Of a DNA stretch of 64,000 bases, positions 25,746 through 33,935 are shown in pieces. The notes below the pieces were generated by a model, which was not told where the DNA came from, ran no database searches, and saw only the letters and a list, made by a program, of their open reading frames with translations. A program made the position numbers and the translations under genes. Source of the stretch: Nocardia mexicana NBRC 108244. GTDB taxonomy: Bacteria; Actinomycetota; Actinomycetes; Mycobacteriales; Mycobacteriaceae. The first letter of the stretch is position 1, and every line of letters begins with the position of its first letter. The stretch lies in the NCBI RefSeq assembly GCF_001613165.1, contig NZ_BDBV01000038.1, forward strand, positions 1 to 64,000, in the 5' to 3' direction.

Positions 25746-27116
25746 TCAGCCGCGGGCGGAGGTTTGAACAAGATCGGTGAGGACACAGAGGAATTCATCG
25801 ACCACAGCGCGCGCCACCCCCGTGTCGGGAAATCGGGTGCGCAGTGTCAGGCCGTCGTCGGTGCGGGCGAACCACAGCTGGACGTCGTCCACCGGGGCGG
25901 AGCGGCTGATCTGGGTCGCCCGCCGGGGCAGCGCGCGCCCGGTGTCGCTGCGCGAACCGCCGGGGAGATGCCGGTAGTCGGTGTAGGAGACACTGAACAA
26001 TCCGTCCCTGGTGCGGCGCAGGCCGGTCGGCATCGAGTCGAACACCGTGAGGGCGGGTACCTGTGCGAGCCGCTGCCCGGTCCGGATCGCCGCGTCCGCG
26101 CCCGGCACCGTCGCCGCCGGATCTGCCTCGGCCCGGATGCGAGCCGGAGCGTTGGCCACCAGCCAGCCGAATGTGTTGTGGTTGCGCGGTTCTCGCCGGG
26201 TGTGTACCGGAAATACGAGGTCGGTGTGGCCGGGCCCGCCGAGTTTGGCCACGGTGTGCGCCACCGCCGCGAGCAGCGTGGCGAATACCGAATGTCCGTC
26301 GGCGCGCGCCTTGCGGTGCAGCGCGGCCATGCTGCTCGGTGCGAGTATCGACCGGACGTCGCCCGCGGGCGGGGCGAGGGTTCCGGCGGGCACGCCGAGA
26401 TCGAGTGGGAAGTGCGGCAGATCGTTTCCGGCGGCCTGCAGGAACTCGTGCCAGTCGCGCAGCAGGGGACCGGTGGTCGCTCGGGGCGCGGCCGCTTCCC
26501 TGGTGCAGTAGCACAGGAAGCTGCCCGGCTCCGGCAATCTCCCGGCGGCCGTCGCGACCGCGGCGTGCCCGTCGTCGGAGGCGACCCGGTACAGCTCGGT
26601 CAGCTCGGTGACGGCGACGGTGATCGACCACGCATCGCAGATGGCGTGATCGAATCCGCAGATCACCGTGGAGGTTTCTGGCCTGCTGATCGCTCCGAGG
26701 AAGTACGGCGGGAAGGTGAACGGCGCGCACGCCGCATCGAGCCGTTCACCCAGCAGCTCGCGCAACTCGCTGCCCGACGACACCGGCACCGCCGGTAGCG
26801 GAGTCAGCCGAATCTCGTCGTCGGCCACCAGGTGCACGGCGGGTCCGCCGGTGCCGGTGTCCGAGAAGCAGCAGTGCAGGGCGTCGTGACGGGGCAGCCA
26901 GGCGGCGAATGCGGCCTGCAGCGCCGGTTCGTCGATCGGGCCGGGCACGTCGAAGGCGGCGGCCAGCCAGGTGGTCGGGCCGCCGGTGGACAGATGCAGG
27001 GTCTGGTTGGCGGTGGGCGGCGTCGGATCGGGCGCCGCGCCGGGCTCGGCCGACACCGCCCACTCCAGCAGGGTGCCCGGCGGCACGGCCAGCTGGTCGA
27101 GAAATGCGAGATCCAT
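25746..27116 (-). CDS. Standalone condensation-domain (PapA-like) acyltransferase, third in tandem
   Basis: 456 aa, one whole condensation-fold protein without adenylation or carrier domains. The HHxxxDG motif reads DHAICDA: catalytic-type His157 and Asp161 are present, the first His is Asp and the final Gly is Ala. Conserved family words are the N-terminal FLDQLAVPPGTLLEW, HTRREPRN...GWLV and SYTDYR. ATG 27116 shares one base with the stop of the preceding gene (TAATG). Relatives transfer acyl groups from CoA or carrier thioesters to alcohols or amines; the substrate is unknown and the Gly-to-Ala change makes this the most deviant copy. Confidence 0.82.
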   Translation of the reverse strand: MDLAFLDQLAVPPGTLLEWAVSAEPGAAPDPTPPTANQTLHLSTGGPTTWLAAAFDVPGPIDEPALQAAFAAWLPRHDALHCCFSDTGTGGPAVHLVADDEIRLTPLPAVPVSSGSELRELLGERLDAACAPFTFPPYFLGAISRPETSTVICGFDHAICDAWSITVAVTELTELYRVASDDGHAAVATAAGRLPEPGSFLCYCTREAAAPRATTGPLLRDWHEFLQAAGNDLPHFPLDLGVPAGTLAPPAGDVRSILAPSSMAALHRKARADGHSVFATLLAAVAHTVAKLGGPGHTDLVFPVHTRREPRNHNTFGWLVANAPARIRAEADPAATVPGADAAIRTGQRLAQVPALTVFDSMPTGLRRTRDGLFSVSYTDYRHLPGGSRSDTGRALPRRATQISRSAPVDDVQLWFARTDDGLTLRTRFPDTGVARAVVDEFLCVLTDLVQTSARG

Positions 27117-28570
27117 TAGGTCACCTCGGAACCCGATGCCGCAGAGGTGAATTCACCGGTGGCCGCGACCTCGCGCAGCACGGTGCGCAGCCGTTCGAGA
27201 TAGTTCGTGACCGAGGCGTGCGCCCGCTCGGTATCGGGGAACATCACCGCGACATGCACCCGGTCGGCCTCCCGGTTGAACCACAGCGGAGAGGGTTGTG
27301 CGATCCGCGAGGAGGACCCGAGTCCGCGAATACCGTGCAGGCCCGGCAGCGACCGCTCCAGCATGTCGCCGGAGATCGGCCGCATATCCATGTACGACAC
27401 CCAGGGCCAGTCGCGGACGGGCGGCAGTTCCCGCCCGGCGAGTTCGGCGGCGCGGGGGAGCGCGGCCAGCAGTGGTATTCCGGTCAGCGGTTTGATGTCG
27501 TTGAGCGCGGCGCGGGCGCGGGCGGCGAGCTCGGTGAACCGTGCGTCGTGGCCGACCTCGAAGGCGACGGGCAGCAGATTGATGAACCATCCCTGGGTGA
27601 ACTGGAACCGCGGATCGTTGCGAGTTCCGACCACATTGAGGCCGAGATACTGTGTGCGCCCTGCCAATTCGAGTTCGGTGAGCGCGACGGCCGCGTACAG
27701 ACCGGAGGCGAACGATCCACCGGCGTCCGCGCAGGCGGCGGTGAACGCGTCGCACTGGTCCCCGGTCAGCAGGTCGAATCGCAGGCCGGTGCTGTCGCCG
27801 AACTCGCCGGGCTCGAGACCCAGATCCCAGGGCGTGGGCCGGATGTGGTCGGCGTTGTCGGCGAGCAGGCGGGCGAGCCGTTCCAGCTCCGGGGGCCGCC
27901 CGGACACCAGATCCCGCTCCTGCCGGGCATATTCGGCGTATCCGGCGACGGCGGGCAGCGCGGGAGCGGCGTCTCCGAGGTACGCGGAATAGAGCTGATG
28001 CAGTTCGAAGATCGCGGCGACCAGGGAGGTGCCGTCGGAGAACGCGTGATCGACGCTGAAATAGACCGTGAATCCGTCGGTTCCGTGGTCGATGGCGCCG
28101 AGCGCGAAGGCGGGCCACGCGGTCGGGTCGGGCGCCTGGAACCGGGCGGCCAAGCGGTCGCGCAGCGCCTCGCCGGAGGCGTAGGCGCCCACGAACACCG
28201 TCTCCAGTTCGACGGTGTCCGCGTCGAGCAGGTGCCGCGTCATCGTCGTGTCGTCCACATCGAACCAGCAGCGCAGGCTGTCGTGGCGGCGCAGGAACTC
28301 GGTGAACGCCTGGCGCAGCGCGGTGCGGTCCAGCGGTGTGGCGATGCTGAAGCAGAGCGACAGCTCGGTGCGGACGCTGCGGGCGACCTCGTCGGGCTCG
28401 GCCGCGCGGCGCTTCTCCCGCCAGTACCGAATATGGAATTCCTGAATGTAGGAGGGCGGGATCGGCGCGGGCGGCGCCGCGGCCGCGGCCAGCGAAGCGG
28501 TTGCGGTGGGCACGAATTCGAGTAGTTCGCCGGGCTTGGGCAGCCAATCGGTGAGGTGGATCATCTCCAT
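27116..28570 (-). CDS. Standalone condensation-domain (PapA-like) acyltransferase, second in tandem
   Basis: 484 aa. Active-site motif DHAFSDG with His175 and Asp179 intact. It shares with its neighbours the N-terminal pattern IHLTDWLPKPGELLEFVPT, VGTRNDPRFQFTQGWFINLLP and SYMDMRPI. It starts at ATG 28570, overlapping the stop of the first gene by 10 bases, and ends at the start of the third. It is probably a CoA- or carrier-dependent acyltransferase making an ester or amide. Confidence 0.85.
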   Translation of the reverse strand: MEMIHLTDWLPKPGELLEFVPTATASLAAAAAPPAPIPPSYIQEFHIRYWREKRRAAEPDEVARSVRTELSLCFSIATPLDRTALRQAFTEFLRRHDSLRCWFDVDDTTMTRHLLDADTVELETVFVGAYASGEALRDRLAARFQAPDPTAWPAFALGAIDHGTDGFTVYFSVDHAFSDGTSLVAAIFELHQLYSAYLGDAAPALPAVAGYAEYARQERDLVSGRPPELERLARLLADNADHIRPTPWDLGLEPGEFGDSTGLRFDLLTGDQCDAFTAACADAGGSFASGLYAAVALTELELAGRTQYLGLNVVGTRNDPRFQFTQGWFINLLPVAFEVGHDARFTELAARARAALNDIKPLTGIPLLAALPRAAELAGRELPPVRDWPWVSYMDMRPISGDMLERSLPGLHGIRGLGSSSRIAQPSPLWFNREADRVHVAVMFPDTERAHASVTNYLERLRTVLREVAATGEFTSAASGSEVT

Positions 28571-30051
28571 GTCGACGCTCCTTGTCCGATGCTCCGGGAG
28601 GTGGGGGTGGTGCCGAACGGGTCGTGCGATGCGATGCGCAGGCGGGCGTCGCCCCGGCGGGCGTAGTCGTCGAGCAACCGGCGCACGCGCAGCACGTGCC
28701 GGTGGACGTCGCGGGTGGCGCGAGCTGTCCCGGGGTAACGCATATTGAGCGTGACGCCGGCGGTGGTGCGCAGGAACCAGAAGAAGAACTCGTCGGCCGA
28801 CCGGGTGCGGCTACGCAACCACCGGGTGTCGGTGCCGGGCCAGTCGTCGGCGCCGATCATGGCGCGAATATCCATGTAGGACACCATGAGCGAGATGCGC
28901 GGGCGGATGTCGAGGAGTTCGCTCACCCGTGCGAAGGGCACGGTCGCGGCATCGCGCACGCGGCGCAGTTCGTCTCCCGACGGCGCGATGAGGTCGGCGA
29001 GACCCCGTGCGTCACAGTCGATTCGGTACGGCGCCAACCCCACGAACCAGCCCAGGCTACCCGCCCAGCGCGGTTCGTCGCGGGTGTGCATCGGCACCAC
29101 GGACCGGAATTCGGCGGCGCCGGTGGGCTCGGTACCGGCTGCGGCGAAGGCCGCGAGCAGCGCGGCGACCAGGCCGTGCCCCTGCTCCCGGGTGGCGGCG
29201 GCGGCGCGCTCGGTCGCCGCGGCGTCGAGCACCTCGATCGCCAGTGTGCGTTGCGGCGCAGCCGCATGCACGGCGTCGTCGGGCAGTACCGGTGTCACCG
29301 GCCGGGCGGCGGCATCGGCCAGTACGCCGGGACGCGGGCGCTCGCCGGCAGTGCCGGACAGGAATTCACGCCAGCGGGCCACGGCCGGGTGGTCGGTGCC
29401 GGTGGCGTCGGCGCGCTGCCGCTCCTTACCGCAGAAGTCCACGTAGCTGGCGGTTTCGGGGAGTTCCGCTCGGCCGCCGGAGCGCGCCGCGGCATAGAGG
29501 GCGCGCAGCTCGCCGCCGATCGAGGTGGTCGAATACCCGTCCATCACCGCGTGATCCGCGGCCACGATCGCGGTGAACGAATCGCGCCCGTCGATGGTCA
29601 CGCACAGGTGCGCGGGCCAGTCCAGCGGTGAGGTGCGGTCGTCGAGCAACTGCTGCACGAGCCGGTAGGTGGACATCGCGGTGGCGGGCTGCGCGGCCTC
29701 GACCGGACGCACCCGGACCGCGCCGGGGCCCAGGGTGTAGCGGGCGGTGCGGCCGCCCTCCACGGCGACGTGGCTGCGCAGCACCTCGTGGCGGTCGACC
29801 CACGCCTCCAGCGCGGTCTGCCAGGCCGGGCCGTCGAGCGGTCCGTCGATGCGCAGGACGTGGCCGAGCCAGCTGTGCTCCCGGGTGCGGACCCGGCTGT
29901 GCTCGAGGGCGTTTCGCAGGTGATATTCGTGGTTGTAGGAGACGGCGCGAGAGTCGCGCGGCCAGTCGGCCCAGTGTGTCCGGGCGGTGGGCAGCCATTC
30001 GGTCACCCGCCCGGCCCGCACGGGGTAGTCGGCCAGTTCGATGAACTCCAT
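28561..30051 (-). CDS. Standalone condensation-domain (PapA-like) acyltransferase, first in tandem
   Basis: 496 aa. ATG 30051 is chosen over ATG 30057 because the GAGGG ribosome-binding site then has 6-nt spacing. Motif DHAVMDG (His167, Asp171) is intact. Shared words are MEFIELADYPVRAG, HTRDEPRWAGSLGWFVGLAP and SYMDIR. It is the promoter-proximal gene of the coupled trio. No NRPS, PKS or carrier protein is encoded nearby, so acyl-CoA is the likeliest donor; the FadD encoded at 33936-35726 could supply it (inference). Confidence 0.85.
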   Translation of the reverse strand: MEFIELADYPVRAGRVTEWLPTARTHWADWPRDSRAVSYNHEYHLRNALEHSRVRTREHSWLGHVLRIDGPLDGPAWQTALEAWVDRHEVLRSHVAVEGGRTARYTLGPGAVRVRPVEAAQPATAMSTYRLVQQLLDDRTSPLDWPAHLCVTIDGRDSFTAIVAADHAVMDGYSTTSIGGELRALYAAARSGGRAELPETASYVDFCGKERQRADATGTDHPAVARWREFLSGTAGERPRPGVLADAAARPVTPVLPDDAVHAAAPQRTLAIEVLDAAATERAAAATREQGHGLVAALLAAFAAAGTEPTGAAEFRSVVPMHTRDEPRWAGSLGWFVGLAPYRIDCDARGLADLIAPSGDELRRVRDAATVPFARVSELLDIRPRISLMVSYMDIRAMIGADDWPGTDTRWLRSRTRSADEFFFWFLRTTAGVTLNMRYPGTARATRDVHRHVLRVRRLLDDYARRGDARLRIASHDPFGTTPTSRSIGQGASTWR

Positions 30052-30097
30052 TAACATCCCTCATCCGATGTGTTCAGAAAATGTCGAACGGACGGTG

Positions 30098-30121
30098 ATT
30101 TCCCGGTTCGGCACGGGAAAT
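30098..30121. promoter_or_regulatory. Candidate operator upstream of the condensation operon (ATTTCCCG palindrome)
   Basis: ATTTCCCG (30098-30105) and CGGGAAAT (30114-30121) form a perfect 8-bp inverted repeat with 8-nt spacing, 47 bp upstream of the first condensation gene. Spacing and symmetry suit a dimeric repressor. Confidence 0.55.
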
Positions 30122-30224
30122 ATGGGCGCACGTGTCGGGGCGTGCGCGGATTGTCGGAATTTACCGGTGACCTCGTCGTTCGCCGGAATGCGGATGACTC
30201 TAGGACATTCGACCAGTGGATGTG

Positions 30225-30244
30225 ACGGTGAGTTCGATCACCGT
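30225..30244. promoter_or_regulatory. Second candidate operator, ACGGTGA-N6-TCACCGT
   Basis: A perfect 7-bp inverted repeat (30225-30231 and 30238-30244) lies about 175 bp upstream of the condensation operon, between it and the terminator of the upstream hydrolase gene. Confidence 0.45.
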
Positions 30245-30259
30245 AATCGGCCGTGCCGC

Positions 30260-30305
30260 AAAAGAAAGAGAGCTACCGACCAGTTAATTTCGGACGGTAG
30301 CTCTT
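30260..30305 (-). terminator. Rho-independent terminator of the S15-type hydrolase gene
   Basis: On the minus strand the stem AGAGCTACCG (30304-30295) and CGGTAGCTCT (30278-30269), with a 16-nt loop, is followed by CTTTCTTTTGC. It lies about 115 bases past the hydrolase stop and separates that gene from the condensation operon. Confidence 0.75.
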
Positions 30306-30420
30306 CTGCCTTACCTTATGACGTGTCATGTAGTCCGATTGTGTATTCGGTTGTCAGATCGGGGGCTGAATCCGACAACCGGAATTCACCTCGGCTTCGC
30401 GCGATTTTTACGGTCGCCGA

Positions 30421-32490
30421 TCAGCGCCCGAACGAGCGCGCGGGCGCCAGCGGCACCACCAGCTCCGACGGCCGCGCCGCATCCCGGTGGATCTGCTGCG
30501 AGGAACCGAGCAGGCGCGGCAGGTCGGTGGGGATCGGGATGGTCGACGGGAAGGTGCCGCTGGTGATCCGCAGCCGCAGGGCGTGCCCGGGTTCCAGGCG
30601 GTAGAACGTCGGCCGCAGCTTGATCTCCAGCGGCACCGTCTCGCCGGGGGTGAGCAGTCGCTCGTTGTCCTTGCGCACCGCGTGTTCGGGCGCGTAGACC
30701 GTGCCGTCGGCCGTCCGCCAGGTCTGCGCCTCGTCGAGGGTGCGCTGGCTGGCCAGCTGCGACCCGCCGGTGATGTTGACCGAGCTGCCGTCGGGGGCGA
30801 CGTCGTCGAGCCACACCTGCAGGGCGGCGTCGGTGCTGGTCGAGGACGCGTGCACCGTGACGCTGGCGGGTCCTGCCAGGACCGTCGGCTCGGTGACGGG
30901 ATCCATGGTGTACTTCGGTCCGGCGGTCGGCGGCAGCACCCGCTCGGTGCACGGGTTGTACGCGTTGAACACCCGGAACAAGAAGTCCAGCAGGCCGCCG
31001 GTGTACTGCGCGAGGGTCTGCCTGTTGCAGATGTTGTCGATTCCGGTGTAGTCCAGGCGATCCGACGCCTCGGCCACGGTCGGCGGCTGCGCGACCAGGC
31101 GATCGCCGTCGAGGTATCGGCGCTGAATTGTGCTCTGCTCGAACGGATATCGCGCTGTATCCGCCGCGACATTGTTCGGATCGATGACATGCAGTGGAGT
31201 ATCGGTGTTGTCGACGCCGTTGGGAATGTCCTTGAGCCAGCGGTCGAACCAGGCCAGCACGATCTTGTCGGTATCCAGCCGCGATCCCGGCCCGAAGCCG
31301 AGGCCCACGTGGTACCAGGGGCCCATCAGTAGCTGAAAACGCCCGTCCGCCTGCTGATCCGGTGCCATCGGTGCGAACTGGTCGCGGCCGGCGGCGAGGT
31401 TCTGCAGCTGGGAGTAGTTGCGCCACGGGCCTTCCTGATAGAGATCCCAGAGCCCGCCCACCTGGTACATGGCGATCCCGTTGTCGGTCAGCTTGTGCAG
31501 GTCGGTCTCGAAGCGGCGGTCGGTCCAGTACTGCTCCTCGTAGGCGGTGGGCCCGCCGGTGTAGGCGTCGAGCAGCATCCGGACCGTGCTGTCGGATCCG
31601 GCGATGGCCTGCAGGTGGTCGACCAGGGACTTCAGGAACAGCTGCGGGGTGATCGGCGCGGACAGGAACGGGCCGATGAGGCTCATGTACGGCACCATCA
31701 GCGCGATGACCGTCAGCAGCAGCGGGCTCATCATGCCGTCGTGGCCGAGCACCTCGTTGAAGATGTTGTTGGGCATGGCCATCGGCACGATCGCCTTCAA
31801 CGGCGAACCGGGGCCGACGGTTTCGGCCGTGCGCAAGGCGTTGAGCGCCGGGAACGAGTAGCCGTACATGCCCACCTTGCCGCTGGACCCCGGCAGTCTC
31901 GCTGCCCAGTCGACCAGTTGCGCGCCGTCGGCGCCGTCCTGCGCCGACGCCGGATTCCACGCGCCGGTGGAGGCGCCGGTGCCGCGGACGTCGGCGACGA
32001 CCTCGATATAGCCGTGCCGCACCAGCATGTCCTGCGCGCTGGTGGCCTGGTTGATGATGCGGCGGGCGTCCTTCAGCTGATCGGGCAGCGGGATGTGCAG
32101 TTCGTCGATGACGCTGGTGACGGCGGCGGTCAGCGCGCTCGACACGGCACCGTAGGTGGTGAAGTTCAACACGACCGGGAACTCACCCGCCGCGCGCTGC
32201 CCGGTGGCGGGATCGGTGGGGTAGCGCACCTCGGCCTGGATCTGAGTGCCGTCGGCGAGCGGAACCACCTGTCCCAGTTGATATCCCACGCCGTACGGGG
32301 CGGGTGTGGGCTGGTAGTCGGCGGGCAGGCCGAAATTCGCGGGGGCGTCGGGCACCGGTCCCGCGGCGGGGACCGCACCGGCCGTCGGCGCGCACTGCAC
32401 GGTGAGCGCGACCGCGGTGACTCCCGCGGCGGCGAAGGTGACGATGCGGCCGCGCCGGTGCGGCCGGGTCGAACTTCTCAACGAATCCAC
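30421..32490 (-). CDS. Secreted CocE/NonD (peptidase S15-type) hydrolase
   Basis: About 689 aa. A Sec signal (RRGRIVTFAAAGVTAVALT, cleavage near AGAVPA) precedes an alpha/beta-hydrolase domain with DVRGTGASTG and the elbow GMYGYSFPA, then WYHVGLGFG with the candidate catalytic His, and a PepX-type jelly-roll C-terminus. The elbow reads G-Y-S-F-P where the family normally has G-x-S-x-G. GTG 32490 is used; TTG 32481 has better spacing from AGAGG and may be the true start. A conserved element also found upstream of fadD precedes it. Confidence 0.88.
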   Translation of the reverse strand: MDSLRSSTRPHRRGRIVTFAAAGVTAVALTVQCAPTAGAVPAAGPVPDAPANFGLPADYQPTPAPYGVGYQLGQVVPLADGTQIQAEVRYPTDPATGQRAAGEFPVVLNFTTYGAVSSALTAAVTSVIDELHIPLPDQLKDARRIINQATSAQDMLVRHGYIEVVADVRGTGASTGAWNPASAQDGADGAQLVDWAARLPGSSGKVGMYGYSFPALNALRTAETVGPGSPLKAIVPMAMPNNIFNEVLGHDGMMSPLLLTVIALMVPYMSLIGPFLSAPITPQLFLKSLVDHLQAIAGSDSTVRMLLDAYTGGPTAYEEQYWTDRRFETDLHKLTDNGIAMYQVGGLWDLYQEGPWRNYSQLQNLAAGRDQFAPMAPDQQADGRFQLLMGPWYHVGLGFGPGSRLDTDKIVLAWFDRWLKDIPNGVDNTDTPLHVIDPNNVAADTARYPFEQSTIQRRYLDGDRLVAQPPTVAEASDRLDYTGIDNICNRQTLAQYTGGLLDFLFRVFNAYNPCTERVLPPTAGPKYTMDPVTEPTVLAGPASVTVHASSTSTDAALQVWLDDVAPDGSSVNITGGSQLASQRTLDEAQTWRTADGTVYAPEHAVRKDNERLLTPGETVPLEIKLRPTFYRLEPGHALRLRITSGTFPSTIPIPTDLPRLLGSSQQIHRDAARPSELVVPLAPARSFGR

Positions 32491-32545
32491 CTCTACTGAA
32501 ATCCCTCTGGCCGCGCGCGACCGCGCGTGACCTCTTCGTCGGTTT

Positions 32546-32614
32546 CAGCACACCGCACAGAGATATGTGTCGGGTACCGGCAATAGCCAAGACCGGGGCG
32601 GAACGGGTTGTGCA
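32546..32614 (-). promoter_or_regulatory. Conserved three-box regulatory element, copy A (upstream of S15-type hydrolase)
   Basis: Boxes on the plus strand: CAGCACACCGCA (32546-32557), TCGGGTACCGGCAATA (32570-32585) and GGGTTGTGCA (32605-32614). The same words with almost the same spacing occur upstream of fadD (35785-35852). The element starts 56 bp upstream of the hydrolase GTG. It is a likely promoter/activator site shared by both units. Confidence 0.75.
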
Positions 32615-32729
32615 TCCGAACAAGATCGCCGAGGTTGTGGGGCCTAAGCGGGCGCATCTCTGGACGTCTCGCAATGCGCCGCGCGTCGGCCTCCTCGCGC
32701 CGCCCCTCGATGGCGCCGTGATCTCCGAA

Positions 32730-33917
32730 TTATGGTGCGAACGAAGCGGATTCGAGCTTGCGCGCGATCCGCGCCGCGGACAGCGTCATGGCGTCGGTCG
32801 GCCGGTGCGGGTCGAGGCCGGTCAGCTCATGGACGCGGGCGAGCCGGTAGGTGACGGTATTGCGGTGGATGTTGAGCTGGCGGGCCGTGGCGAGCTGGTT
32901 GAAACCGCTGTCGACGAAGACCTCCAGGGTCTCGGCCAGCAGTGGCTGCGGATCCAGCGGGGCCAGGACAGTGGCCAGGCCGGGCCGGGCCGCACCACTG
33001 GCCGCGACCGTGTACTCGAACTGCAGGTCCCGGCGGTCACAGACCAGCTCCGAGCGGTTCAGGCAGCGGCCCAGTTCGGCCAGGGTCCGGGCCTCGGCGA
33101 ATACGGCCGGGATATCGGCGCGGGATCGGGCCGAGCCGACACCCACCCAGAACGGCGGCGCGGACTGGCCGGTGCGGGCGGGCAGCCGCCCGGACAGGCT
33201 GGCGACCGTCGCGGTGCCGTCGTCACCCGGCTGCAGCGGCACCAGCGCCGTCCAGCCGCCGCTGTCCAGGCGCAGGAACACGCCCGGAATCGACTCGATG
33301 CAGTGCCGCAGTTCGCTGGTGTCGCCGCCCGTGCGGCCACCCGCGCCCGGCCCGAGGCGGAACACCGCGACGAGAAATGCCTCCGGTACGGCGATGGCGG
33401 GCTCGTCCGCCCACTCCACCGGATCGCGGCCGGTGAGCAGGGCGTCGGCGATGCCGCGGCGGCGCTCCAGCAGTTCCCAGCGCGGATCGTGGGCGCGGCG
33501 CACACAGGCCGTGGCGATGCGTTCCACGACCAGCGTGACGTACTGCAGCAGCGGCAGCGCGGCATCGGCGAGCAGTTCGCGTTCGCGCGCGCTGGCGGCC
33601 GCGCGCAATCGGTCGAAGATGAACTCGGCGCCTTGGCGATAGCGGCCCAGCACCTCCTCGAGGGGTTCGCCGTCGCGCACCCGGTCCAGCGCGAGCTCGA
33701 CCAGCTCGCGAGTGTCCTCGGGCCCCGGCATGTTCCCGTGGCGCAGCAGGTCGAAGAACAGTTCGATATTCAGCTTCGCGCCGCGCTCCCAGCCGGGCAT
33801 CACCAGCGAGCGCGGGATGCTCCGATACGGCGGAATCGAATCGGAATAGTCCCGCATGAGCGCGCCGGCGCGCAGATACAGGGCCTCGAGGGCACGGTCC
33901 CGGGTCGGCGTCTCCAC
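32730..33917 (-). CDS. PucR-family transcriptional regulator
   Basis: 395 aa from GTG 33917 with GGAGGA 5 nt upstream. The C-terminal PucR helix-turn-helix is clear: NQLATARQLNIHRNTVTYRL followed by ARVHELTGLDP. The middle resembles the GGDEF-like/CdaR sensor region and the N-terminus an RsbR-like helical domain. It follows fadD by 18 bases, so the two form an operon. It is the obvious candidate to bind the element shared by fadD and the hydrolase gene. Confidence 0.9.
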   Translation of the reverse strand: METPTRDRALEALYLRAGALMRDYSDSIPPYRSIPRSLVMPGWERGAKLNIELFFDLLRHGNMPGPEDTRELVELALDRVRDGEPLEEVLGRYRQGAEFIFDRLRAAASARERELLADAALPLLQYVTLVVERIATACVRRAHDPRWELLERRRGIADALLTGRDPVEWADEPAIAVPEAFLVAVFRLGPGAGGRTGGDTSELRHCIESIPGVFLRLDSGGWTALVPLQPGDDGTATVASLSGRLPARTGQSAPPFWVGVGSARSRADIPAVFAEARTLAELGRCLNRSELVCDRRDLQFEYTVAASGAARPGLATVLAPLDPQPLLAETLEVFVDSGFNQLATARQLNIHRNTVTYRLARVHELTGLDPHRPTDAMTLSAARIARKLESASFAP

Positions 33918-33935
33918 TGCTTCCTCCGTCCCGCC

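Larger units (their letters stand above)
30052..30420. other. 369-bp intergenic region between hydrolase and condensation operon
   Basis: It contains, from right to left, a CGGTTGTC/GACAACCG inverted repeat (30348-30355 and 30374-30381), ATGAC-GT-GTCAT (30318-30329), the hydrolase terminator and the two candidate operators for the condensation operon. Base composition is less GC-rich than the flanks. No ORF was supported. Confidence 0.6.

Noticed and set aside
24897..28525. Large plus-strand frames opposite TetR and the condensation genes
   Set aside because: The minus-strand genes have catalytic motifs and coupled starts; the plus frames show only GC-skewed antisense composition.
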